DNA from: Nephromyces sp. MM_2019
Taxonomy: Eukaryota; Apicomplexa; Aconoidasida; Nephromycida
Length of the DNA stretch: 14,540 nucleotides
Assembly: GCA_015657535.1 (NCBI GenBank)
Contig: JADHZB010001012.1
Location: forward strand, 1,677-16,216
Direction: 5' to 3'
Part shown: one piece after another, positions 1 to 9,075 of the stretch
Layout: each line of letters opens with the position of its first letter
Position numbering within the stretch: the first letter of the stretch is position 1
The notes under the pieces: model-generated
Told to the model about the DNA's origin: nothing
What the model saw: only the letters and a program-made list of their open reading frames with translations
The model's database searches: none
Program-made: the position numbers and the translations under genes

Positions 1-104
1 CAAAGCACACAGCAAAACACACCAAAACACACACCAAAACACACAGCAAAACACATCCACACACCAAAACACACAGCAAAACACACGCACGCACACACGT
101 TTGT
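1..104. repeat. Degenerate CAAAAC/CACACA array at the left edge
   Basis: The first hundred bases are an imperfect array of CACACAGCAAAA and CACACCAAAA units (10 to 18 bases each) that fades into plain CA/CG dinucleotides. On the other strand it reads as TTTTGG/TTTTGC with TG runs. The array is cut by the window edge, so its true length is unknown. It is not a clean telomere repeat, because unit length and sequence vary too much. Confidence 0.85.
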
Positions 105-1550
105 GATGATAAACTAGCGTGTTAAAAGCTTGGGTTCGCAAGTTTTTTAGGCCTACTTTGATGCCAAAAATGCCGATTTCTCAAGAGGCATAATTGTGTG
201 TCATTGCTTCCTGATGCGTATGAGCTTGATCACGGTTCGCACCCAGCAATTTCGCTGGGAGTTTTCCTAGAAGATTATCGTTTTTGATTGTCGGTTTTAA
301 AGAGTCGATTTTGGATGTTTTCATTTTGTAGTATCGCTGCTTTTTCATAAGCTAAGCGTAATGCCTTCGCAGATTATCCATTGTTATAGTTTATTTTGTA
401 CGTTGTGTGTTTGCTACTTTTATTAGAGACTTTGGCATGATTAGTTACGAAAAATATCTCAGCTTCCTCCGTGATTGGCCTAGTATGGCAATTCTGAACC
501 TTCTGCAGCACTTTTCATACAAGGAGGTGACTTCATGTTAGCGTGCAAATTTACAGCTGGTTTCGCACCATAGAACCTTTGCTAGAGCTTTCATAGTTTA
601 ATTGACTACCCTGAGTTTATCTTCTAAAATGGCATATTTGCTTGCATCTAATTACTGTTTAGGCAAACTTATGTGTGCTTGTGTGCGTGTGTGTGCTTCT
701 TTACTCTGGAATATACACATTCCATAGCAAACCAGAAGCTGACTTGTCATTACCTCTCTATGTGCAGAGCCTGTTTAACGGTGGCTATAATATGGCATTA
801 GTTTTATCAGCTTGAAGGGCTGGCGGAAGTCAGGCTTAAACTTGCGACTGTGCTTCGATAATTTGTCAGCTTTGAGGTTTGGTGGCTCGCGATTGAGTTG
901 CTTGCCATGGCCATTGCTCTGGAAAGCCGCTGTGTACAGAAACGTTGCCCAAGAAAAGACGGATCTTCATTTTATGGCGTTATTTCACTGGAGTCATCAC
1001 TCCTATAGAAACGAGAGCTGACTGTATATATTTTGGTTCTGAATGTGAAAATAGGCGAATACGAAGTTGAGACTAGGCAGCCACTTTATCGCGTAGTAGA
1101 GGTTTGCTAGAAGCTTACTCATGCATTCTAGAAATCGCAGATTTTTCGAAAATATTAAAAGCAAAAGCCTGGTGATAAAGTATTTGAAAATTGCAGAGGG
1201 AGTGCTAAACTTGGGTTGTGCTAAGATGCTGTCCAGGATCATTCGGAAATTGAGGGGTTACTCACTATGAGCAACTTGAGTTAGTTAATTCTCGTCTATA
1301 GAGTAAGCTGTAGGAGCTAGTATGATTAGACATATAGCGTCATCTACTTTGTGGTTGATGCTGGAAGTTATGGATTATGACGGAGGCTGCAGAGCATTCG
1401 CCATCAGTTTTTGCTATTCATGTGTTGCGACTCTGTTCATTGCGTGGGCTACGTGGGAGTGGGTTACACACTTGGTTGCTCAGCTTGCTTGTGGCGCTTA
1501 TTCCTTTGACGTAGTTAGAAGGGTTAAGAGTGTGCTTGGAGCGTTAAATA
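105..1550. other. Unannotated stretch, no standard-code gene
   Basis: The longest standard open frames here are under 80 codons and resemble nothing I know. A short TG run lies at 671-697. A 6-bp GC-rich hairpin is at 242-247/254-259 (CCCAGC and GCTGGG, loop AATTTC). The + strand has somewhat more G than C. In the frame starting at 481, hand counts of G at codon positions 1/2/3 over 481-1260 are 73/48/63, which is weakly coding-like, but that frame is interrupted by many TAG and TAA triplets. Confidence 0.5.
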
Positions 1551-1558
1551 CACGCTAG
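1322..1558 (+). CDS. Possible short open frame or exon, unrecognised
   Basis: A 78-codon ATG-to-TAG frame in the standard code. The protein is rich in hydrophobic residues (Ala, Val, Leu, Trp) around residues 30-60 and could span a membrane once. It has no motif I recognise. Its stop codon falls at the start of the CTAGGAA repeat cluster. Over 1261-1560, G at positions 1/2/3 of this frame is about 35/24/25 by hand count, which is mildly coding-like. The length is within chance for this much sequence, so it may be spurious, an exon, or part of a read-through frame. Confidence 0.12.
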   Translation: MIRHIASSTLWLMLEVMDYDGGCRAFAISFCYSCVATLFIAWATWEWVTHLVAQLACGAYSFDVVRRVKSVLGALNTR

Positions 1559-1683
1559 GAAGCTTAAAAAATGCTAGGAAAGTTACCTACACGCTAGGAA
1601 AGTCATCTACCTGCTATAAAGCTTAAAAAATGCTAGGAAAGTCACAAAAACGGTAACAGGTAAACTACAAACACGCTAGGAAG
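1551..1683. repeat. Short tandem repeat with CTAGGAA core, period 59
   Basis: A 23-base segment starting AGCTTAAAAAATGC occurs exactly at 1561-1583 and 1620-1642, 59 bases apart. The wider unit carries (A)CACGCTAGGAA at 1551, 1590 and 1671. The unit is A-rich between GCTAGGAA blocks. A related ACGCTAGGA occurs alone near 2583. The exact core inside diverged flanks suggests a fairly recent local duplication. Confidence 0.8.
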
Positions 1684-2073
1684 GCTATGAACACTTTTAT
1701 GAAGTGGATCTCTGAATGATTTTGCCTATCACTGCTATCGGTAAGAAAGGCTGAGATTACGGTCTCTGCATACAGAAAAGCATTTGCGGAGTCTGCAGAA
1801 GCTTGTTCGGATGAATGGTAGCGCCTTGGTGCACAACAAATTTAAGAAGCCAAGTACTATGAACGATATAGTAAAGTTTTTTGTGGCTAGATAGGCTCAT
1901 CGGGTCATACATTTTGTGTGTCTCAACCTGGTCAAACTACGAATCAGTTTGGGTGTTCTGCTCGCTACTTCTGTGGTACTAAGCTAGTCTGTGTGCTGCT
2001 TGAAACGAGGACATATCAAAGATTAGTGCACATACGGTACCAGTAGACACTCAAGTTATTAGCTGAGAGTATG

Positions 2074-2174
2074 GCAGCCCCCTTCCATATGGCCCAGCTG
2101 CTGCGTATTTCTGCCGAGTGGTAGCCACTCACCCATCGCCGGGAAACGCCATCTTTTTCCTACCTCTAGGCGTT
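2074..2174. other. Cluster of short GC-rich stem-loops
   Basis: Three potential stems lie in 100 bases: GCAGC/GCTGC (2074-2078 with 2097-2101), a perfect 6-bp GAGTGG/CCACTC stem with loop TAG (2116-2130), and AACGCC/GGCGTT (2145-2150 with 2169-2174). The middle one is the most convincing. Together they could be a folded RNA, but short stems are also common by chance in a GC-richer patch. No known RNA family is recognised. Confidence 0.35.
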
Positions 2175-2927
2175 AGAGTCGGACTGGTACTAGGAGATTG
2201 ATTTTAGAGTAATAATTGTGTCGGTGCCTTATACAATGCAGCGTTCAATTTCCTTCATCCTACAAAAGACCCCAAGTTGAGAGCTCTATTACATCGCTAG
2301 ATTTAGAATCGGGTGGTAGCAGCTTATGGCTAGTCTCTTAGAGTTGCACGGGAATGCTCTATATGTATAATTAGGATGAACCTTCTTTGCACGGAGCATT
2401 AGGTACTTGCATGTAGGCCTAGAAGTCATGCTTACAGTGTGAAGCGTTTACTAGAATAGTCTGGTATTAGTTGCAGCGATTCCCGAACTGTCGCTAACAC
2501 ACACTATGAGATCAAAATTGATAGAGAAAGAGACGAAAAAAGCATTGATAAGGTTAAAATAAAACCGTTGAACCCAGAGTAAACGCTAGGAGAAACTAAG
2601 CATATCAAATGCAAAGACTTTTTAAGTAAATTGAGAAGCCCTAGAAAGCTCTAAAACCTAAAGTGGAGAGCTTCGATTAGTCAACATATTAGCTCTCTAT
2701 GGCTCCTCACTGCTGCCTTTAAGCAGGCACCATTGCAGACAGTTTTAACGGTTGCTAACGCAGTGGCTTTTCCAAAGTATAAAGCTCCACTTGGCGGAGC
2801 TGCTAGAGTGTGTAGTATTTAAAATTAATGGAGCCTCATGTTGTGGCCAGATTCTTGTATGAGCTTTCTATGACTTTGGAGTGAAGACGGACTTTTTTCA
2901 TGATTAAACTTCAAAGGCTCTTTGGTG

Positions 2928-2976
2928 CGGACTGCTTCCAGCAGCCGTCCGAAGCTGTGCAGTATGACTGCGCAGC
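2928..2976. other. Two adjacent hairpins
   Basis: The first hairpin pairs CGGACTGCT (2928-2936) with AGCA and GTCCG (2940-2951), leaving GCC as a bulge and TCC as loop. The second pairs GCTGTGCAGT (2954-2963) with ACTGCGCAGC (2967-2976), ten pairs including one G-U wobble, loop ATG. Only two bases separate them. Such back-to-back stems suggest a structured transcript or a trace of inverted duplication. I recognise no RNA family. Confidence 0.5.
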
Positions 2977-3762
2977 ATCAAAACGAGCTTCGCTAAAGAT
3001 AACAAGCAGCTACTAAATCTTGCCAGCTCATCCAGCTCTCCTTGCTAGCCTAGATTCTGTTACCTCAAGACTCTAGCTGACGCTCTGGCTGGGTTCTATC
3101 ATAGTAAATGAAAAAGGCTTATCAAGAAGATTCATGCAATTCCTTGCATTCAGTTTTTTTTGTAAACTTAAAATGTTTACTTAAGCTTTTCATGCAAACT
3201 AAGGGGAAAACGCTGTGAATGGGGCCAATGCATTTGAAAATGCTCTTAAAGCCAGAAACTAGGCGAGCATAGCAGCGGGCTATATTATCACTTTATAAAG
3301 CTTAAGTTTCAGCTGCATCAAAAAGGATTCTATGATATACCTTTATAGCCAAAGCAAAGCGACAAAAAAAAAATAACCTTTCAAAAAAGCCTATAAAAAA
3401 ACAAGAAATGAAGCATCGGTTTCTCTTAGTCGGGTCTACCAGAAGCAGGAGTGCATATAGTGAAGTTCTCCAGCAAAGAGAGCAAGTAGTACCTTTCCTA
3501 AAGCAAAAAAGAGTTTCGGCTTCGCTTCAATTTAGTGTTAAGATAAAGAAGAAGCTATTGAAAAGTCTCTTCAAGGGAATTCTACTGCAAATCAAAGGAA
3601 AAATGAGGATTTCATCACAGTAGATGAAAGCATTCCTAAAATACTGCAGAAAAAATTACTCCAGGCTACAGCAAACTCTAGCCACGACATCCATGATGTG
3701 AAAATCGCTTTGAATTTTTTCCAAGCTAAAATCGCTCTGATAAAAGGAGTTCAGTTGTAGCT

Positions 3763-3897
3763 ACACACACACACACATGTATATATAGTAAACTGTGGAA
3801 TTAACTCCATTTATGTTGAAAGGTTAAAGTGGAAGATAGGCTAGCCTCCTTACTCAAACCTTCCATGTGTGTTTGTGTGTGTGTCCTTGTGTGTGTA
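3763..3897. repeat. Facing CA and TG microsatellites
   Basis: An AC run at 3763-3776, followed by ATGTATATATA, faces TG-rich runs at 3865-3897 (TGTGTGTTTGTGTG and CTTGTGTGTGT). The two are complementary, so the intervening ~88 bases could be looped out in single-stranded DNA or RNA. The pair sits at the change from the G-richer left part to the AT-rich, C-richer right part. Confidence 0.8.
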
Positions 3898-4277
3898 ATA
3901 TTTTATTAGCACAGCCTATGGAAAAGCCACGAAAAATAACAACATATAAAAGCCTTTTCCAAAGTAGAGAAGCATTTCCGGGGTAGCATAAACTTTTTAT
4001 CATTTCCACGGAGAGATAGCTAAATCTGAAAGGNTTATATATTTAATCAAATAAACCCTACAGCACCTTTGAAAATAGCTAAATTTCGTATATAATAAAG
4101 CACTGGAATCGAAGGAGGATACTACTAAAAACATCGAGAGCTGCACACATGGACAGAGAGCTCTTTTAGTGAGACAAATATATCTAGTGAAATGTACGAG
4201 TGTGTGCTTCAATTTCTACACTAGAAAGTAAGTGAATCAGCGAGTACTATCACTTCAGAATAGCCTCAACTGATATC
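3898..4277. other. AT-rich spacer with one unresolved base
   Basis: The region is AT-rich with no convincing frame on either strand. Base 4034 is N, so any frame crossing it is uncertain. I see nothing else in it. Confidence 0.5.
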
Positions 4278-4426
4278 AAAAAGGAGGGGAAAATACTAAA
4301 GAAAAGGTAGGAAAGGGGGGTAAGAGAGTGGAGAACTAGTCGGGTAAAAAAGAGGTGATAATAGGAGTGGAGGGGGCTGAGTATGGCGGGTGTGGGAATG
4401 GGGAGGTGTGGGAGCAGAGTGTGGGA
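4278..4426. repeat. Purine-rich, G-run block (polypyrimidine on the - strand)
   Basis: About 150 bases are strongly purine-biased on the + strand, with many GGG to GGGGGG runs and very few C. Read on the - strand it is a long C/T tract, which explains the Pro/Leu/Ser-rich open frame there (4250-4444); that frame should not be taken as a protein. A C/T tract of this length could serve as a splice-acceptor signal for a - strand transcript running towards lower coordinates. Confidence 0.7.
4388..4412 (+). other. Canonical G-quadruplex motif
   Basis: Four G runs at 4388-4390, 4394-4396, 4400-4403 and 4410-4412 are separated by loops of 3, 3 and 6 bases (TGT, AAT, AGGTGT). This fits the usual G3+ N1-7 pattern. 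A fifth GGG lies at 4423-4425 as a spare run. Formation in the cell is inference. Confidence 0.7.
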
Positions 4427-4440
4427 GTAAACCCTACACA

Positions 4441-5345
4441 ACAAGCCTTCACTACAATCCTAAAAATCACAACTACTGAAGAAAACTTGTCTTCTTCTTT
4501 ACGTTGAATGCTTCATGTATACCCTTCTCTCTGATAAAATCAAGAAGCATAGGAAATATCAATTTCCAAGTAGATTTTCCCACAGCTACGCTATTTTTTC
4601 TGAATAATCTGTATAATATTCGAGAAGAAACCGCAAATACTTCTCAATTTAAAATTTTTCAATACTAACATACATCTAAGCAAATACAAATCTAGGCATA
4701 TAATAAAAAAATTAGCTGCATGCATACAATAGGCATAAAAAACTAAATTAGCTACTTCGTTCGCACACAAAAAATCCCACACACACCGTAATATCTTTTT
4801 CAATTAAGGCCAAAAAATGCAGCAAAACACTGGATTTTCCTCTAGAGATTATGAAGCTACTAGAAAGATACAAACATCCTAAAATATACAACCTATGAAA
4901 CTATTAGTTTCGGTAATAATTTAAACAAATTATAGTGTGCACTTTTATAAAATCTTACTAGTATCAAAAAATACACACTAATGCAGTGCGAATAGTGATT
5001 AGCTTTCATAAAAAGAAACACACACATACTATAGCAAGAAAAATACACTTTTATTTAACAGGCAGCGAAATCGGCAGAAAATTCCTGTAGAGCATGAAGC
5101 TTCCAAAGCTCTCTCAGTATCTGAAGCTGCTCAATATAAAACTATAAGCTTTTCTCTTGAGAGGCAGAAAAGAGGGTATTTTAACTTCTCAAGGAGCTTT
5201 AGGAATTAAGCGGGTTAATGCTTCTAATTCATTGACTTTCAGCTCCAATTCCTCAATCCTGTTCTCTTGCTCCATTTCCTTCTGTATTGCTAAACGCTTC
5301 GCTTCCGCTAGTCTTGAATATCTGTGTGTTAAAATTTTCCATAAA
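4441..5345. other. AT-rich, C-over-G spacer
   Basis: By hand count over 4561-5040, C is about 18% and G about 11% on the + strand, the reverse of the first 3.7 kb. A runs and short CACACA motifs are frequent. No frame on either strand looks like a gene, and C is not clearly periodic by threes, so a - strand gene is not supported either. Confidence 0.5.
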
Positions 5346-5500
5346 TCAGGGGTGGGGGTTGTGTGTGTATGTATAATATAGTCAAGGGGGGTGGTTGTGT
5401 GTGTATAATATAGTCAAGGGTGTGTAGTTTATGTGTAAATATAGCCAAGGGCGTGGTTGTGTGTATAGTACAGTCAAGGGGGTGGTTGTGCGTGTTTTCA
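5346..5500. repeat. Minisatellite of about 29-36 bp, G-rich plus TG
   Basis: Five units begin at 5346, 5382, 5414, 5445 and 5474. The consensus is (T/C)CAAGGG(GG)GTGG followed by TTGTGTGTGTATAATATAG. Units differ mainly in TG copy number and in the length of the G run. On the - strand the array encodes a repeated Ile-His-Thr-Gln-Pro-Pro-Pro-Leu pattern inside a 79-codon frame (5329-5568). That frame is a by-product of the repeat. Confidence 0.85.
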
Positions 5501-5863
5501 ACACAAACATTGGGGAAAAGCGCTTCTAGCGCACACACCACTGCGAATGTTTTTAACACACACACCACTACAAGTAGCTTGCTTCAGCAGCTCAACGCAA
5601 TTTTCATAACTTTCATCAAACTAGCTTCAACCTTTCCCAAAAAACCATTATTTTATCATAAAGAATACTAGCAATGAGCTTTATGATTCTTCTATAAACC
5701 TACTACAAGTTCAGCCAATTAGAGCTAAATCAAAAGAACATACTAATGGCTAAAACTTTCTCACATCTACGCCCAAAGGGGAATCTGCAGAATCTGCATT
5801 TTCCAGGTTTTTGACTTGCAACACACACTATTAGATCAATTCAACGCTAGTATATCAAGCGAG
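5501..5863. other. CA-containing spacer
   Basis: No gene is seen. A small perfect hairpin, GCGCT/AGCGC with loop TCT, lies at 5520-5532 just after the minisatellite. Short ACACACAC motifs follow at about 5533 and 5558. Confidence 0.5.
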
Positions 5864-5991
5864 AAAAAAAACCACACACATCGTTTAAAACTATTTGCTG
5901 TAAGGAAGAATTAACGACTTCTCATTGAAATTTAGTTTGCATTTTACATGCCTCATAGATGATTAGCAATTGTATGTGTGTGGTTTTTTTT
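5864..5991. mobile_element. Small fold-back element with perfect 18-bp inverted repeats
   Basis: The 18-base arm AAAAAAAACCACACACAT at 5864-5881 is exactly reverse-complementary to ATGTGTGTGGTTTTTTTT at 5974-5991. The spacer is 92 bases and holds no gene. The size (128 bp) and structure fit a MITE-like or fold-back element. I do not see a clear target-site duplication at the edges, and the arms are low-complexity, so an inverted microsatellite copy is an alternative. Confidence 0.5.
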
Positions 5992-7637
5992 GTCTTGGTA
6001 TCTCCTGGCTACTCATAGCAAGTTGGATAGTGCTTTTGAAGTCACATAGTTCTCTAGTAGCTGTGTGTGTTCTTTGGTATGATAGCTCCTGACTTGTGTG
6101 TACATTCCTGCTTTTTCGTGTTTGGTCCTCAGACCCAATATTTCACAACGGAAAATTCAAAGGCTTTACTACAATAAACTACATGATGAAGCTGACTGCT
6201 CAAATTACCTCTAAAATCAAGCGAATGGGAGAAAAAAACAAGAAAACCTTGGAATTTAGAGGTAAAAATAACATCCAGGAAGAAGAGTCCACACGCTTGC
6301 TATGAAGGAGTTTACCTCAAATTTAGCCCCAACAAAAGAAGAATTATCATTATAGAGAGGACAATGACGTCACCAAGTACTTCAGCACCGACCTGAAGAG
6401 CATGCATTAAAAAAATGGCATTTAAATAAGTCTGTAGCTAGGATATTAGAAGGAAGGAACTGCCCCTATAATAAACAAAAACAGTTGCAACACACAAACG
6501 CTCTTTTTTGGCTCTTACACGACAAACTGCCCCCAGAATAAAAAAAAACACTCGCAAAACACATACGCTCTCTCGCAATAACATCTCTCCAACTCAATCA
6601 CAAAAAATCAAGCAAAAATTGGGATTATTTCGAATAAATTCATTCCCAGAAAATCCTATCGAAACTGCCTGTTTCACAACTTTCAACTAAATGAAAGCAA
6701 AACACACTATGGCCTCATCAGGGCACTATGTTTCGCAGAAACATCAAAAGCTTTCAGAATAAAAGCGCATCACCACAATCAAAACCCACAAATCATTTTA
6801 GACGTGACGTTTTGCTTCACACACAGAAAGTGGCTCAGCACACACACGTTTTCTTGAGGCTATTCCAACATAATTAGCTATCATAAAGAAAAAACAGCGA
6901 AAAAACAGAAAAAAGCCTCTCACTTGCAGCGCTGTCTCATCGTCCAAAGGTTTTACATTCGCTGTAATTTTCAAATCAGAGGATTCATTCTCCAAACATC
7001 TATTTTTGCCGGAAAAGCTCATCATAGAGGAGCTGATCCAAAAACGACCAAAGTATTTGAGAGAGATATAAGTCGAATGCGTTTTATGGCCAACAAGCTG
7101 TATTTTTCGTCTTAAACTGAGGAAAATAGAGTAGTTTCATCAAAAGGATGATTAGCAAGTATTGGAGTCGCTTTTTAACAAAACATGAACCAGAGAAAAG
7201 CATTTTAAGCACCAGTAAACGTGGATTTACTTTTGCTGGTGCAATGGTTTTATCTATAAACAGAGAGAGGAATTGAATGGAAAAAAACGGGACACACATG
7301 ATATCTCTACAGTTTTGTCAAGTTACACTTAAAACTCTTTTATTCTGACTATATAAATCAAGTCTAATTGAGAGAAAACTAAAGGATAAGAGAGGTTTTG
7401 GAGGTTTGGGGGGTATCACAGGCTTAGGAAGCTTCGCAGGTTTTTTCCTGCGATTATTTCCACCAGAATAACCCATTTTCCGTACCGTGGCTTCGAGATG
7501 GCAGTGGAAATCATGTAGTTTGAGCATCTCCGACTAAGCGTAGAGATACACGTCCGAATTAGCTCAAATGCAACCTCCATCCTCAAAAAGTAACGTTACC
7601 CTCTCAGCGATTCATGCTTCGAAGCGATCACCTGAAT
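5992..7637. other. Unannotated stretch, no standard-code gene
   Basis: Standard frames stay below 76 codons. The left half (to about 6800) is A-rich with CACACA motifs. In 6924-7634 the frame with codons starting at 6924 reads on through several TAA/TAG/TGA triplets; over 7131-7610 G at positions 1/2/3 is about 43/29/31, weakly coding-like. The read-through product resembles no family I know. Confidence 0.45.
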
Positions 7638-7657
7638 AAAAAAAAAAAAAAAAAAAA
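7638..7657 (+). repeat. A20 homopolymer
   Basis: Twenty A residues in a row stand directly before the 52-53 bp minisatellite. A run like this can be the tail of a retroposed copy (SINE, LINE or processed transcript) on the + strand, but I find no recognisable element body upstream and no flanking duplication. Confidence 0.8.
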
Positions 7658-7805
7658 TCTCCACCTTCATCCTTCAAATCCACACGTACAAGACATCAAA
7701 CCTCAAACATCTCCACCTTCATCCCTCAATTCCACACACACAAGACATTCAACCTCAAAACATCTCCACTCTCATCCCTCAAAGCAGCCCATACACAGAG
7801 TCACA
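7657..7805. repeat. Pyrimidine-rich minisatellite, period 52-53
   Basis: Three units start at 7657, 7709 and 7762. The consensus is ATCTCCACCTTCATCC followed by CTCAA..CCACAC, CAAGACAT and CAACCTCAAA. The third unit decays after about 40 bases. The array is C/T/A-rich with little G on the + strand. The 96-codon standard frame at 7614-7904 runs through it and has a repeat-driven Ser/Pro/His composition. Confidence 0.85.
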
Positions 7806-8323
7806 AAAGACCTTTTGAGCACTCCAGTAATGTACTCTCACTTTTGTGCGTGTGGCACCCTTCCCAATGACCAACAAGCGACGATGAAAGGAACAAAGGC
7901 GTAAAAAGCTGGGAATTACTACTTCCTCTTCATTACTATGTATATTCCGCACAGTTATGATGGTATACTCTTTAACGATGTCGAGATTTCGCAGTCTTTG
8001 ACTGTCTCATTTGGCTCACCTTTAAACATTCTTTCAGTGTGTGTGTTATCCGGATTATTAACGGCCGTGTGTGATCTCTCTGAAGTACTATAACATATAC
8101 TAGAAGCACTTTGCGGGTGCTACTCTATAGCTAGAGACTGGCTTATTAGACTAGGAGTTAAGTCTAGTGTGGTGAGAGATATAGCGGGGCTTTCAAAAGT
8201 CAGCACAGAGAGACATGAGGGAGAAAAACTGAGTTTTGATCCTCTTTTATATGTGCGAAAGGAGAAGAAGTTGTGAAGCTAGCAATCTCGTGCAGGCGTT
8301 ACACTGTCTTTTAAGAGGAAGCA
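7806..8323. other. Unannotated stretch
   Basis: No gene is seen. It holds no microsatellite longer than a few TG units (near 8038-8046), and short frames only. Confidence 0.45.
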
Positions 8324-8470
8324 CTTCTCTGTGTGTGTGCTTGGTCTTGTTGGAACTGGAAGCTTTCACCGTAGAGAAGACAACTCTTTCTGTGTGCTTG
8401 GTCTTGTTGGAACTCAAAACTTTCAGCGTTTCACCCTAGAGAGGCCAACTCTCTGTGTGTGCTAGCTTTC
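8324..8470. repeat. Local triplication, two full units and one partial
   Basis: Unit 1 is 8324-8385, unit 2 8386-8450 and a partial unit 3 8451-8470. Shared blocks are TCTGTGTG, CTTGGTCTTGTTGGAACT, CTTTCA, TAGAGA and CCAACT or ACAACT. The GCTTGGTCTTG blocks are 57 bases apart, a multiple of three, so a standard 67-codon frame (8236-8439) repeats Cys-Leu-Val-Leu-Leu-Glu-Leu twice. An 8-base insertion in unit 2 breaks the register before unit 3, which speaks against selection for a protein repeat. Confidence 0.8.
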
Positions 8471-8844
8471 ATTCAATCTCACCTCTTTAAAATTTCATCC
8501 TTAAAGCTTGAGTTCAGGAAACCTTGTCGTCGGCTCCTACATCAGGCTCTTACCAACCACCCAAACTCACATAATCAAAACACCTAGCTTCCTTGATAGC
8601 ATCCCACCCAGGCAACCTAGAATCCCCTAGTGGAAGCATTTAGCTACTGCTTCCTCCATTTCACTAGGAATTTGGCTGGTTTAGGTGTCTGTGATTGGCC
8701 ATAAGGGCTCTTGGGCTAGTTTTTTGCAATTAGTTAAGGCAACACTATAAAGCCAATCTGTTCATATCGCTATTCCTCCATTAAGGAGAGCTCATTAGCA
8801 CTATCATTGCAGCTATAAGCTTGTCTGACTGTCTGGTGTGGCAT

Positions 8845-8904
8845 ACGCATACAGTACACACATCCTGAAGTAGGCGGAGGTAAAAAACCGCTGACAGTAT
8901 GCGT
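8845..8904. other. Compound hairpin, 11-bp outer stem
   Basis: ACGCATACAGT (8845-8855) pairs with ACAGTATGCGT (8894-8904), ten of eleven positions. Inside, GCGG (8874-8877) can pair with CCGC (8888-8891) across a ten-base loop. The result is a 60-base nested structure. It could be a folded RNA, a DNA cruciform or a decayed fold-back element. Confidence 0.5.
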
Positions 8905-9015
8905 GCTAGCAATTTTTGAATACTCTCTAGGAGTGCTTTCTTCCTCCTGTTATCTCTACAAGTTTAGACACTGTAGAATAATGCTATTGGAGGCTACTCT
9001 TCTAGGCTCTGTTAA

Positions 9016-9075
9016 AGGCGTGTGGTAGCCGAAGTAACGTGGTTACTTCTGTATAGCATGCTACACTTTACGCCT
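9016..9075. other. Long imperfect hairpin with perfect 8-bp core
   Basis: The core GAAGTAAC (9031-9038) / GTTACTTC (9042-9049) is perfect with loop GTG. Outside it GTAGC (9025-9029) pairs with GCTAC (9060-9064), and AGGCGT (9016-9021) with ACGCCT (9070-9075). An asymmetric internal loop and a TTT bulge separate the stems. Three nested stems in 60 bases are unlikely by chance. No RNA family is recognised. Confidence 0.6.

Larger units (their letters stand above)
1690..3760. other. Unannotated stretch with hairpins, no standard-code gene
   Basis: No standard open frame exceeds 72 codons. The region is the most GC-balanced part of the window and has no microsatellite until 3763. It holds the hairpin groups near 2074-2174 and 2928-2976. 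In the frame with codons starting at 3182, G at positions 1/2/3 over 3181-3760 is 51/28/31, the clearest coding-like bias in the window, yet this frame contains about ten standard stops. Over 2521-3180 the counts are flat (46/46/45). Confidence 0.5.

Noticed and set aside
1..104. Telomere
   Set aside because: The TTTTGG/TTTTGC-like units vary in length and blend into CA repeats. No regular telomere unit is maintained, and the array is at the edge of a contig-like window, where microsatellites commonly end assemblies.
106..3760. One giant read-through gene of about 1,200 codons from the ATG at 106
   Set aside because: If no triplet is a stop, every frame is open, so length proves nothing. G by phase over 121-2040 is nearly flat (161/142/153), the apparent Cys content of that frame is about 7%, and the bias favours a different frame after 3181.
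4250..4444. Pro/Leu/Ser-rich 64-codon frame on the - strand
   Set aside because: It is the translation of the purine/pyrimidine tract; composition explains it fully.
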